From contig JAZQUI010000004.1 in NCBI GenBank assembly GCA_045631205.1, positions 1-59,097 on the forward strand: a stretch of DNA of 59,097 bases. The letters run 5' to 3'. The notes under the pieces are model-generated. The model was not told where the DNA came from, made no database searches, and saw only the letters and a list, made by a program, of their open reading frames with translations. The translations under genes and the position numbers were made by a program. The stretch comes from HGM04593 sp045631205. GTDB lineage: Bacteria; Bacteroidota; Bacteroidia; Bacteroidales; Bacteroidaceae. Shown here piece after piece: positions 7,165 to 15,886 of this stretch. Numbering within the stretch: the stretch's first letter is position 1; each line of letters begins with the position of its first letter.

Positions 7165-9597
7165 ATGAAAAAAATCTACCTAGCAATTTCCATTCTCATT
7201 CTTTTTACAGCAAGCGCGCTTGCCGGCGAAGGAATAAGACTCACATTCACAAGAACAGGAACAGCTGCCGGGAGCGTAACAACAAGCATCACCGACGAAA
7301 ACAGCAACAACATCGCCGGAGCAACGGCATCCGTAGCAACCACACACGACTTCAAGGCCACAAGCAATGCAGTGACACAGCACATATTGTGTCCCAACAT
7401 CAACGCCAACCAAAACCCGACGATAAAGCTCACATTCACAATCACCGGATTACCTGCCGATTTCAAGTTCAACAAAATCGGACTCGACATACATGCACTT
7501 AACGGAGGCAGCAACTACCAGGAGCGCGGCGACGGCGTAACACGCCAATGGAACATCACCGCAAAAGCCGGCGAAACCACTATCGGCACCCTCAACAACA
7601 TCGACATAGCAGCAGGCGTTGGCAGCGCCGGCAATGTACACCAAGTATGGGACATTGAAAAAGCAGAGACTGTCACAGCCAATGGCAGCACCACAATTGA
7701 ACTGACCATAACCAAAGGAGCAACCAACGCAGGATGTTTCTTCGGACTCTCAGAAATAATACTGAGCAACACATTGGAAGAGCCCACCGACACACCTACC
7801 GAAACACCCGAAGAGAACAAGGCAAAAATATATCTCATCAGCTGGAAAAGCACCGGTAGCAACTACATAACCGAAGGGACCGACCAATCCCTGTACATAG
7901 CCGGATACAACGTAACCGAACGACAGTTCTGGCAGTTCATACCCACAGAGAACCCCAACTGTTACTACATAAAGAACACCGCCACAGGCCGATATATCGC
8001 AAGTTGTAACAAGACACCCTCTTCGGCATCTCGCATAACCACAACAACAACACCGGTAGAGTATTATGTAGCCCCCACAAGCGCCACCAGTGGCGAAATT
8101 GCAGGTTGCCACTACTTTTCATCGACCGATTGCAGCAACTACGACAACGAAGCAAGCGGCCCCCGCGCTCTCAACAAAGACGGAGCATCGAACTACGTAA
8201 TCACCTGGCAGGCAGGTACAAGCCGCACAGGTTCATACTGGAAACTCACAGAAACCGAAGACCTATACGAGATACGCCCCTTTGAGCCAAGCAGCACTTT
8301 GGGCAACATCGAAGTATCTTACAACATCAGCAGCGAGATCTGGAACATCACCCTCAGCGAGAACGACATCTACCTTGCCGACAAGAACCTCGCAGCCGCC
8401 AACCAAGGCTGGTACTTTGTGGGCAACAGCAACCGCGAAGGCTACCTCATTGCATCGACAAGCAGACCCACTACAACAATCAACATTGCCGACGGCAACA
8501 TTGTAACAGGCGACACCAATGCCACACGCTGGAAAGTTTATGCAACCGCAGATGCTTCGGTATACTACTTCAAGAGCATTGACACCGGACAGACACTTAT
8601 CGTCGATGGCGACAGCCTCTTCAATTTCAGCAAGCAGCGCAACACCTATGCACGCAACAACAAAATCTACAACAACCCCTGCGGCTACCTCTCAAACAAC
8701 TACATCACACAAGCCAAGTTGGCAGGCGACGATGTACTTAAAACCATAACATACGAAACAACATCAGCCCCCACAACCTGGCACAAGCTCTACACCCTCG
8801 ACCGTGGAGAGATTGCCGCCAACGGCAACTTCGGTATTGAGATAACACTAGCACAAACAGCCAACGAATACCTCGAAATATACGCATACTTCGACTGGGA
8901 TACCGACGGTATCTTTGAGACCGCACAGCAATTGCAACTGAACGGCAACAACGCCAACGGAACATTCACCGTTCCCGCATACGCAACCAAAGGCGAAGAG
9001 AGCCGTATGCGAGTTAGAGTAAACGAAAACGCACTTAACCTTGCCGAAGATGATGTTGAAGGCGTGGTATATGACTTCATCATCACCGTTGCCGAAGCTA
9101 TGGACTACCGCACAGTCACAACCGATGTCAATGCCAAAGGACGCGGTACTGCCACACTGTCGACAACAGAAGAGGAATACACTCCCGGCAGCACACTCAC
9201 TGCAACCGCAACACCCAGCGGCAACAACACCTTCATCTGCTGGAAAGAGGGCAACATAATCGTTTCGACCGATGCCGAATACACATTCACCATTGACCAC
9301 AATATCGCCCTCACCGCCTACTTCACACCCGACACCGACGGTAGCGACGACATAACAACAGGCATAAAGCAAGTGGCCGACAACAGCAATATAAGCATAA
9401 GCAAAGAGGGCTACACCTTGCGTGCCTATGCCTCAACGCCCATTGAGAGCATTGCAATATACAACAGCGGAGCTGCCCTCGTTGCAAAAAGCAACAGCGA
9501 CAACATTTCAACCGCAAACCTTGCAAACGGTATATATATAATAAAGGTACGCGCACGCGAAGGAGAGAAAAACATCAAATACCTCCACAACAAGTAA
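7165..9597 (+). CDS. Secreted multidomain protein: lectin-like, GEVED-type and InlB-B-like domains, T9SS tail
   Basis: An 810-aa exported protein. Seen in order: signal peptide (1-20, cleavage likely after SALA); a beta-rich N-domain (about 22-203); a Thr/Pro/Glu linker (204-219); ricin-like beta-trefoil repeats (about 220-365 and perhaps 366-525) rich in Trp and TGRYIAS-type motifs; a GEVED-like domain (about 527-643, with YFDWDTDGIFE and DDVEGVVYDF); a divergent InlB B-repeat-like domain (about 648-722, ICWKEGN and ALTAYF); and a degenerate type-A T9SS sorting domain (733-810, ANGIYIIKV). No catalytic motif was recognised, so binding or adhesion to glycans is the best inference. The sulfatase follows after 63 nt with no terminator, so the two are probably co-transcribed. 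Confidence 0.85.
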   Translation: MKKIYLAISILILFTASALAGEGIRLTFTRTGTAAGSVTTSITDENSNNIAGATASVATTHDFKATSNAVTQHILCPNINANQNPTIKLTFTITGLPADFKFNKIGLDIHALNGGSNYQERGDGVTRQWNITAKAGETTIGTLNNIDIAAGVGSAGNVHQVWDIEKAETVTANGSTTIELTITKGATNAGCFFGLSEIILSNTLEEPTDTPTETPEENKAKIYLISWKSTGSNYITEGTDQSLYIAGYNVTERQFWQFIPTENPNCYYIKNTATGRYIASCNKTPSSASRITTTTTPVEYYVAPTSATSGEIAGCHYFSSTDCSNYDNEASGPRALNKDGASNYVITWQAGTSRTGSYWKLTETEDLYEIRPFEPSSTLGNIEVSYNISSEIWNITLSENDIYLADKNLAAANQGWYFVGNSNREGYLIASTSRPTTTINIADGNIVTGDTNATRWKVYATADASVYYFKSIDTGQTLIVDGDSLFNFSKQRNTYARNNKIYNNPCGYLSNNYITQAKLAGDDVLKTITYETTSAPTTWHKLYTLDRGEIAANGNFGIEITLAQTANEYLEIYAYFDWDTDGIFETAQQLQLNGNNANGTFTVPAYATKGEESRMRVRVNENALNLAEDDVEGVVYDFIITVAEAMDYRTVTTDVNAKGRGTATLSTTEEEYTPGSTLTATATPSGNNTFICWKEGNIIVSTDAEYTFTIDHNIALTAYFTPDTDGSDDITTGIKQVADNSNISISKEGYTLRAYASTPIESIAIYNSGAALVAKSNSDNISTANLANGIYIIKVRAREGEKNIKYLHNK

Positions 9598-9660
9598 AAA
9601 AGAAAATAACCACGAGAGAATAAACGGCAAAAGGATAAAAATAAAACAATAAACCAAGAT

Positions 9661-11184
9661 ATGAATAAAGAGAAATTTATGTTGCTCGGTTGCGGCCTTC
9701 TCACAGCAGCAACAATGCAAGCACAAGAAGCACAAAAGCCCAACATTATATACATAATGTGCGACGACCTGGGATATGGCGACCTTGCCTGCTACGGACA
9801 GAAATATATCAGCACTCCCAACATCGACAAAATGGCAAGCGAAGGTATGCTCTTCACCGATGCATATGCCGGCAGCCCTGTGAGCGCACCCTCACGCGCC
9901 TCACTCATGACCGGACAGCACACCGGCCACACCAAGGTGCGCGGAAACAAGGAGTACCGTATAGGCTCAATGCAATACGGAAAGACCACCGACCCGGTGC
10001 AGACAGGACAGGAGCCCTACGACCCCAACCACATAATACTCCCCGAGATAATGAAAGACAACGGCTACAACACCGGAATGTTCGGTAAATGGGCTGGCGG
10101 ATACGAAGGCTCGGAGAGCACACCCGACAAACGCGGCATAGACGAATACTATGGTTTTATGTGCCAGTTCCAGGCCCACCTCTACTACCCCAACTTCCTT
10201 AACAAATACAGCAAAGCCGATGGCGACACAGAAGTCGTACGCGATATTCTCCAGAACAACATCGCCTACGCAATGCACGGCGAGGATTACAAGAACCGTC
10301 GCGACTACTCGGCCGACATTATACACCGCAAAGCAATGCAGTGGATAGAAAAGCAGAGCGCAAATACCCCTTTCTTTGGCATCTTCACCTACACCCTGCC
10401 CCACGCCGAGCTATACCAGCCCAACGACAGTATTCTGCAAGCCTACCGCAACAGTTTCTGTGTAGAGAAGAGCTACGGTGGCGATGCCGGCTCACGCTAC
10501 AACCCCACCGACTGTGGGCACGCACAATTCGCAGGTATGGTAACCCGCCTCGATGCATACGTGGGTGAGATACTCGCACTACTCAAAGAGAAAGGCTTCG
10601 ACGAGAACACTATCGTAGTATTCACCAGCGACAATGGCCCCCACGAGGAAGGTGGTGCCGACCCCGCATTCTTCAACCACGACGGTAAACTGCGCGGCAC
10701 AAAACGTTCAACCCACGAAGGCGGAATACGCATACCCTACATAGTACGCTGGCCGGGCAAGGTAGCCGCAGGCACCACTAACGACCACCAACTCGCCTTC
10801 TACGATGTCATGCCCACCATCTGCGAAATTATCGGTATCGATAACTACGAAGAAAAATACAAGAACAAAGAGCTCGAGAACGACTACTTCGACGGAATAT
10901 CTTTCGCAAAAACCCTGCTTGGAAAAGAGGGACAGGAAGAGCACGAATTCCTTTACTGGGAGTTCCACGAGACAAATATGATGGCAGTGCGTATGAAAGA
11001 TTGGAAACTTGTTGTTAAAAACGGCAACTGCCAGTTGTACGACCTTGCTACCGATGTACACGAGGATAATAACGTAGCAAGCCTCTACCCCGAGGTTGTG
11101 GAAAAGTTGGTCGATATTATCTACCAGGAACACACGACAAGCAACATCGCACAATTCAACAACATTACATTACCAGCGAGATAA
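9661..11184 (+). CDS. Secreted sulfatase, serine-type S1 family
   Basis: A 507-aa sulfatase that would hydrolyse sulfate esters, probably on host or dietary glycans. The active-site motif is S75-A-P-S-R79, the serine variant of [C/S]xPxR; Ser75 needs conversion to formylglycine by an anaerobic sulfatase-maturing enzyme, which is not in this window. Metal ligands D35, D36 and D324, N325 (SDNGP) and K143 (FGKW) are in place. The N-terminus is a signal peptide, cleavage probably near MQA-QEA; the LLGC at residues 8-11 comes too early and is followed by a hydrophobic run, so a lipoprotein is unlikely. The substrate cannot be assigned by eye. A strong terminator follows. Confidence 0.93.
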   Translation: MNKEKFMLLGCGLLTAATMQAQEAQKPNIIYIMCDDLGYGDLACYGQKYISTPNIDKMASEGMLFTDAYAGSPVSAPSRASLMTGQHTGHTKVRGNKEYRIGSMQYGKTTDPVQTGQEPYDPNHIILPEIMKDNGYNTGMFGKWAGGYEGSESTPDKRGIDEYYGFMCQFQAHLYYPNFLNKYSKADGDTEVVRDILQNNIAYAMHGEDYKNRRDYSADIIHRKAMQWIEKQSANTPFFGIFTYTLPHAELYQPNDSILQAYRNSFCVEKSYGGDAGSRYNPTDCGHAQFAGMVTRLDAYVGEILALLKEKGFDENTIVVFTSDNGPHEEGGADPAFFNHDGKLRGTKRSTHEGGIRIPYIVRWPGKVAAGTTNDHQLAFYDVMPTICEIIGIDNYEEKYKNKELENDYFDGISFAKTLLGKEGQEEHEFLYWEFHETNMMAVRMKDWKLVVKNGNCQLYDLATDVHEDNNVASLYPEVVEKLVDIIYQEHTTSNIAQFNNITLPAR

Positions 11185-11207
11185 CAAACTATTTACACCC
11201 GACACCA

Positions 11208-11240
11208 GTGGCAGCTGCTTTTTTGCAGCTGCCACTTTTT
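11208..11240 (+). terminator. Rho-independent terminator after the sulfatase
   Basis: Perfect 11-bp arms (11208-11218 and 11225-11235, GTGGCAGCTGC/GCAGCTGCCAC) around a six-T loop are followed by five T. It ends the 7.2-11.2 kb unit. Confidence 0.9.
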
Positions 11241-11280
11241 ATTAATACATACACATATTTTAGATAAAACAAAAATACTT

Positions 11281-11332
11281 GCTTTTTAGTTCGCGGTATT
11301 GCCAACTGCTATTTTTTGTTTCTGTGTAAATT
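11281..11332. repeat. Copy 1 of a dispersed 52-bp repeat
   Basis: This segment aligns with 15710-15761 without gaps. The last 25 nt (11308-11332 and 15737-15761, starting GCTATTTTTTG) are identical, and the first half shows scattered differences. The two copies are in direct orientation and bracket the 1159-aa gene and the 55-aa gene. Confidence 0.75.
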
Positions 11333-11374
11333 CTTTTGAACATTGCTTATGCTCGCGCTATCCGGGCAGACACC

Positions 11375-11422
11375 GAAGTAAACTCCAAAAGTTAGAAAAA
11401 ATGGAGTTTACTTCACTTTTTT
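11375..11422 (+). terminator. Terminator-like hairpin without an obvious upstream gene
   Basis: Perfect 12-bp arms GAAGTAAACTCC (11375-11386) and GGAGTTTACTTC (11403-11414), a 16-nt loop, then AC and seven T. The sulfatase operon already ends at 11240, so this is either a backup terminator or the end of an unannotated small RNA. No exact TAnnTTTG box was found in 11241-11374. Confidence 0.55.
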
Positions 11423-11588
11423 TATAGACACAAGAGACTGCTCCACTAAAACGGAATATATAAATCCCATATGCAAATGGAGCTAAAAGCAGTTCATTTT
11501 CAACCACACAAAAAGACTGTTTTTTATAAATATCCACTCGTTTAACACTTTTTAACTATGGATGGACATTTTTTAGACCTAATCTTTG

Positions 11589-11596
11589 TACATTTG
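11589..11596 (+). promoter_or_regulatory. -7 box for the 1159-aa secreted protein
   Basis: TACATTTG is an exact TAnnTTTG match. It lies 163 nt before the ATG at 11760, implying a leader of roughly 155 nt, which becomes very A/T-rich just before the start codon, as in strongly expressed Bacteroidota genes. Confidence 0.55.
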
Positions 11597-11759
11597 CGCA
11601 CCGCTATTGTGGACAGAAGGCTCAACTTTATACAAGAGTCTGATACACACCAATATACGCGTAAATAAAAAAATATTTACACAACAGAATACCCTGTACT
11701 GGCTGGAAGCCACATAAAGAGGATAATAAACTTAATTATAAATAAATTATTTTAACCTT

Positions 11760-14700
11760 ATGAAAAAATTTACTTCATTTATGTTGATGCTGCTTTGTGC
11801 AGTAACAACATGGGCAGGAGTAACAGACCTTCCCGTGATGACCACTGATACAAACGATATCAAGTGGTACACAATTAAGAACACTCGTTCTGCAGATGGT
11901 GGTTATCTTTACTATACCGCGAGCGGTGTAAAAGATACTAATACAAGAACTGCAGCTTCTTTCTTCTACTTTACAGGAACAAGCGAAGCTTGCAAAATTC
12001 ACAACTACACAACAGATTTGTTGTTTGCAGGCACAGGTGCTTGGAATGCCAGTGGTGTTGATTGTGCGCTTACTGTAAGCCCCTTGAACACCGGTGTTAT
12101 GATTGGTTTCGACGGCACTTTCCTTAACGAGCAAAACTACGCAGATGGATACACCACTTGGGGTGATGTTAACGATACCGGTTCTATCTTTGTTATTGAA
12201 CTTGTTACAGACTTCTCGGCAATCATCGATATTGCTGCTGCAAAGGCTACTGCCAAAGCAGAAATTCAGAACCTCGCAACACAGAGTCATATCTACCCCG
12301 CAACAACTACTTATGAAGCGGAAATTGATGCAGTTGTGGCTGCAAGCAACAGTCTTGCCGATCTTAACGCTGCTGTTGGTGCAATTAACGGCAAAGTTTC
12401 TGCTTATAAGGCTGCTGCTTATGCTGCACTTAATGGCAAGTATTATTCTATTTATACTCCCAACCGTACTAATGATGGTCGTTACTTGCAGATGTCTTCA
12501 TCGAGCGTTGTTGGTACTGCAGAGTTGAACAGCCCTGCTAACATTTGGCAGTTTGTTGCAAGCAACGACAAGGTATACATCTACAACCCCTATACAGGTA
12601 AATATCTTTGCGAGCCCCAAGGTAATAGTGCAATAGTAGCTGTTACAACAGAGCAAGCAGAAGCTGGTGCATACGAGTTGACTGTAAATAATACAAACCC
12701 TCAAAGTCAGAATGCAAAGATTAAGTTGACATCAAATGGTAAATCTGTTCACGTTGATGGCAGCAGCAACCTCGTTCGTTGGGATAATGGTGGTGCTTCG
12801 GAGTATACTATTGCCGAAATGGAAGCTACAAAGATAGAAGAGATTGCTAATGCTTACAAAACAACTCTAATCTCTACACTCGAGCAGTGGGCTACTTTGT
12901 CTGTTGTGTTCGATGCAACACTTATTGAAAACGCAAAGGCTGCAATCAATGCTAATACTACAACTACTTATGCAGCTTTTGAAGAACTCGATGCAGAACT
13001 TACAAATGTTACCGATGCTGTAGCTGCAAAAATGTTTACATTCCGCAATGCCGATACAGCGACAGCTGCGCGTGTTGATGCATATTTGTCGGCAAATGAG
13101 GCAACAGGCAAGGGATATGGAACAAAGACACAGGACTATTATTCTATCTGGAGCTTGCGTCACGCTACCGGTACTGCGTTCTATCTCTATAACGAATTGA
13201 CAGGAAAATATCTCGGTACTCCCGGTAGTGGAAACTTGGTAGATACTCCTTCTGCTGCTTATACTTTTGAAATTACTGATGCTGCAACAAATCAAGCGGA
13301 GTTGCATTGTGGAAATGAAACACTACACCTTGCTAATTCTTGCTCATTGATGAGCTATGACAGCAATGACCCTGCTTCACGTTGGTACATCAGCACAATC
13401 AATATTGCTGCCGATATCGATGCTATCCTTGAAGACTTGACAGAGGATGACTATGCCGACGTTCCCGCTCTTGGCCAGTACACAACTGCTGCTTACCTTG
13501 CACTTGTTGAGGCAAAGAATACCGCAAGAACTGTAGAGGAGGTTGAGCACGCTATTGCAGCGTTCCACGCAGCAAAAAACCTTCCCGTGTTTACTATTGA
13601 CGGTGTTATCAGCTATGCTGCCGGTAAATCTGTTTACGACGACCAGGACGGTGCTCCCAACTTTAAGGCTACAAACCTCTACGATAAGACAATGTGGTGG
13701 GCGTTCGACCAGACTGCTACTACTGTAGGCGTAACAGAGAGCGTTGCTGTTGTAAACTATTCAACAGGCAAAGGTTTCTGGGGTGCTGAGGCTCTCAAGA
13801 TTACAGAGACAGAGGACGCTAACGCAGAGGATGGTATCTTCTTGTTCTACACTGTAGGTAATGGTACTCCTCTCCATTATCAGAATGACAATCAGGTGAT
13901 TGTACGTTGGAGTTCTACTACCACTGATTCAGGTTCTGCTACAAGATTTACATACATTGGTAACACATACGACCTCGACCAGTTGACCGATGAGAAGATT
14001 GCTGCTCTTGGTGAGTTGAAGGCTGCTTACAATGCAAAAGCATTCTATGCTGATGCTGAAATGGGTGAGGGTCTTGGCCAGTACACCGGTGACAAGGATG
14101 CTATCGTTGCAGCTATTGCTCCTGCAGCTGCTATCCTTAATGGTACACTTGCACAGCAGGCTACAGCTACTGTAGATGCTATCAATGCTACTAAAACTGC
14201 TCTTAATTCTGCTGCAGCTCTTACAATTAACGCTCCCGCAGTAGGCTACTACCGTATCCAGGGTGCTTGCAATGCTCCTGCCGGTTACGCTAACTACTAC
14301 ATCACCGGTCACACTAATGAGGATGGTGGTCGCATTGCTCTCACTGCAGAGGCTGATGCTTCTACAATCTACTACTTCGATGGTACTAACCTCACAGCTT
14401 ACCAGAGCGGTCTTGTTATTGGCTTGAACTCAGGTCACTGGGTGTTTGCATCAATCGATGATAACAGCAAGCCTGCATCAACTATTGAATTTGCAGGTTC
14501 TCCCCGCACTGCCGGTGCATACACAATCAAATCGGCTGACCGTTACCTCCACTACTTCTACTATAGCGTGAATAATACAGTACAGGTGAACCGTTGTGAG
14601 AATGATGTTTGCGCAGAGCACGACTGGTATCTCGAGGAGGTTACAGAGCTTCCCGTGACAATTAGCGACGCTGGTGTTGCTTCGTTCTACGCTCCCGTAG

Positions 14701-15239
14701 ATGTTGAATACAACGACATTGAGGCTTACTATACAAAGGGTGACAAAGTTGAAGGTCACGAGACTTATTTGGAGATGGTTGCTTTCGAGAATAATGTAAT
14801 TCCTGCCGGTGAGGGTGCTATCCTCAAGGGTAATGCAGGTGAGTACACACTCACAATCACCAGCGGTGCAACAGCTGTAGAGAACAATATGCTCGAGGGT
14901 ACAATCGCAAAAACTCTTATCAACAAGGGTGGCGATGCATACTATGTACTTGCAAAAGATAGCGAGGGTAAAGCCGGTCTCTACAACCCTGCTAAGGGCG
15001 AAGACACTACAACCTTCTACAATGCCGGTCACAAGGCTTATATGGTTGTAGAGAGTGCTGCGCAGACTGTAGGTTACAGCTTCAGCTTCGACTGGAACGG
15101 TACAACAGGTATTGAGAACATCGATGCTGCTGCTGAGGCTACAAACGCTGTTATCTACGACATCACTGGTCGTCAGATTAAGGCTATCGTAACTCCCGGC
15201 ATCTACATTGTTAACGGTAAAAAGACTTTCGTTAAGTAA
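11760..15239 (+). CDS. Large repetitive secreted protein with T9SS sorting domain
   Basis: An 1159-aa exported protein. Signal peptide at 1-19 (TTWA-G). The body alternates beta-rich, ricin-like modules (about 33-150, 225-350, 455-545, 615-735, 828-960; motifs such as YNPYTGKYL and YNELTGKYL) with Ala-rich helical spacers (about 152-220, 355-425, 548-605, 740-822). A beta domain (about 962-1110) and a clear type-A T9SS tail (1130-1159, VIYDITGRQIK then GIYIVNGK) finish it. No enzyme motif was recognised; a glycan-binding or surface-layer role is inference. Codon choice (many GCT, GGT, ACT) differs from the C-ending style of the 7.2-11.2 kb genes and resembles highly expressed genes. The 55-aa gene follows after a hairpin. 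Confidence 0.85.
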   Translation: MKKFTSFMLMLLCAVTTWAGVTDLPVMTTDTNDIKWYTIKNTRSADGGYLYYTASGVKDTNTRTAASFFYFTGTSEACKIHNYTTDLLFAGTGAWNASGVDCALTVSPLNTGVMIGFDGTFLNEQNYADGYTTWGDVNDTGSIFVIELVTDFSAIIDIAAAKATAKAEIQNLATQSHIYPATTTYEAEIDAVVAASNSLADLNAAVGAINGKVSAYKAAAYAALNGKYYSIYTPNRTNDGRYLQMSSSSVVGTAELNSPANIWQFVASNDKVYIYNPYTGKYLCEPQGNSAIVAVTTEQAEAGAYELTVNNTNPQSQNAKIKLTSNGKSVHVDGSSNLVRWDNGGASEYTIAEMEATKIEEIANAYKTTLISTLEQWATLSVVFDATLIENAKAAINANTTTTYAAFEELDAELTNVTDAVAAKMFTFRNADTATAARVDAYLSANEATGKGYGTKTQDYYSIWSLRHATGTAFYLYNELTGKYLGTPGSGNLVDTPSAAYTFEITDAATNQAELHCGNETLHLANSCSLMSYDSNDPASRWYISTINIAADIDAILEDLTEDDYADVPALGQYTTAAYLALVEAKNTARTVEEVEHAIAAFHAAKNLPVFTIDGVISYAAGKSVYDDQDGAPNFKATNLYDKTMWWAFDQTATTVGVTESVAVVNYSTGKGFWGAEALKITETEDANAEDGIFLFYTVGNGTPLHYQNDNQVIVRWSSTTTDSGSATRFTYIGNTYDLDQLTDEKIAALGELKAAYNAKAFYADAEMGEGLGQYTGDKDAIVAAIAPAAAILNGTLAQQATATVDAINATKTALNSAAALTINAPAVGYYRIQGACNAPAGYANYYITGHTNEDGGRIALTAEADASTIYYFDGTNLTAYQSGLVIGLNSGHWVFASIDDNSKPASTIEFAGSPRTAGAYTIKSADRYLHYFYYSVNNTVQVNRCENDVCAEHDWYLEEVTELPVTISDAGVASFYAPVDVEYNDIEAYYTKGDKVEGHETYLEMVAFENNVIPAGEGAILKGNAGEYTLTITSGATAVENNMLEGTIAKTLINKGGDAYYVLAKDSEGKAGLYNPAKGEDTTTFYNAGHKAYMVVESAAQTVGYSFSFDWNGTTGIENIDAAAEATNAVIYDITGRQIKAIVTPGIYIVNGKKTFVK

Positions 15240-15247
15240 ATAATATA

Positions 15248-15287
15248 TAGTTTTTGTGTGCCCCTTATGGGGTTGCACAAAAAACTA
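15248..15287 (+). other. Intercistronic hairpin between the 1159-aa and 55-aa genes
   Basis: A long stem, TAGTTTTTGTG (15248-15258) against CACAAAAAACTA (15276-15287) plus an inner CCCC/GGGG closed by TTAT. The U-run lies 5' of the stem and the A-run 3', so it is not a simple terminator. It fits an mRNA-processing or stabilising structure that could set different levels for the two products. Confidence 0.6.
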
Positions 15288-15324
15288 TTACAATACAATT
15301 GCAAAATATAAATTATTAAACGAT

Positions 15325-15492
15325 ATGAAAAAAACTTATGTATCTCCTCTTACTACAGAGGTAAGCGTAGCAACAGAGAATATGATTGCTGCATCAATAA
15401 AGTTTGATAACGACACTACAGTTGATACCAGCAATGGTGGTCAATTGGGTAACACTCACCGCGGTGAGTGGGGCAACCTTTGGGGTAAGTAA
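15325..15492 (+). CDS. 55-aa small protein, MKKxYxxP type
   Basis: The product opens MKKTYVSPLTTEVSVATENM and ends HRGEWGNLWGK. The frame is open further upstream to 15256, but that region is the intercistronic hairpin and the ATG at 15325 (after an A/T-rich leader) gives the typical opening. Short proteins with an MKKxYxxP start and a Trp/Gly-rich end are, from general knowledge, frequent in Bacteroidales and uncharacterised. There is no signal peptide or membrane segment. It lies 85 nt after the T9SS gene and before a terminator, so it is probably co-transcribed. Function unknown; a regulatory or precursor peptide is possible. Confidence 0.75.
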   Translation: MKKTYVSPLTTEVSVATENMIAASIKFDNDTTVDTSNGGQLGNTHRGEWGNLWGK

Positions 15493-15514
15493 TTGCACTT
15501 TGCTACAAGAAAAA

Positions 15515-15545
15515 ACGAAGCAGCTTTCACTGCTTCGTTTTTTTA
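15515..15545 (+). terminator. Terminator after the 55-aa gene
   Basis: Arms ACGAAGCAG (15515-15523) and CTGCTTCGT (15530-15538) with a 6-nt loop are followed by an uninterrupted T-run to 15545. It closes the 11.76-15.49 kb unit. Confidence 0.92.
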
Positions 15546-15625
15546 TATATCTATATGGGTGCTTGGGGCTCAAACAGTGACGTACGTACGTGGTTATGTT
15601 GCACGCAAGAAACCATTGCGCAACC

Positions 15626-15700
15626 GTAGGGGTAGACCGGTGTGTCTACCCTATAATTGCTTTTTGTGATGTGTAGGGGCGCACCGATGTGTGCGCCCTA
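15626..15700. repeat. Two near-identical 28-nt hairpin units
   Basis: Unit A (15626-15653) and unit B (15673-15700) share the pattern gtagggg, 8-bp stem, CGGTGT or CGATGT loop, stem, ccta. The stems (GGGTAGAC/GTCTACCC and GGGCGCAC/GTGCGCCC) differ but changes in one arm are matched in the other, as expected if the hairpin itself is maintained. Related CCGGTG-loop hairpins recur at 16058, 16283 and 16471. Confidence 0.8.
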
Positions 15701-15709
15701 ATTATTCTT

Positions 15710-15761
15710 GCTTTTTAATCCTCGGTGTCGCTAACCGCTATTTTTTGTTTCTGTGTAAATT
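15710..15761. repeat. Copy 2 of the dispersed 52-bp repeat
   Basis: It matches 11281-11332, identical over the final 25 nt. It is followed by a 9-bp hairpin (15768-15776/15782-15790, GCCCTTTTG/CAAAAGGGC) that copy 1 lacks. Confidence 0.75.
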
Positions 15762-15886
15762 TTTATAGCCCTTTTGTCGCGCAAAAGGGCACAAAACGCC
15801 CGGCACACGGGACGTACCAGTCGCTCGCGCCTCTGCTCGCGCTGTTTCAAAGAATTGAAACATCCCTCGTTCGTTCCTCGCTTGTC

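Larger units (their letters stand above)
11241..11759. other. Gene-free 0.5-kb stretch with repeat, orphan terminator-like hairpin and a promoter
   Basis: No credible coding frame is present. It holds a segment (11281-11332) that recurs imperfectly at 15710-15761; a perfect 12-bp dyad (11375-11386/11403-11414) followed by a T-run; and a TAnnTTTG box at 11589-11596. The last about 155 nt form the leader of the 1159-aa gene, including a small TGGCT-GGA-AGCCA hairpin at 11700-11712. Confidence 0.7.

Noticed and set aside
9661..9720. Lipoprotein signal on the sulfatase
   Set aside because: The LLGC comes at residues 8-11 with too short an n/h region and is followed by more hydrophobic residues, so ordinary signal peptidase I cleavage is likelier.
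11269..11277. Minus-strand -7 box (CAAAAATA)
   Set aside because: It would point back into the sulfatase gene with no minus-strand gene to express; short A/T-rich matches arise by chance.
11241..11759. tRNA or riboswitch in the long spacer
   Set aside because: No cloverleaf, T-loop-like GTTCRANNC or known riboswitch core could be found by eye.
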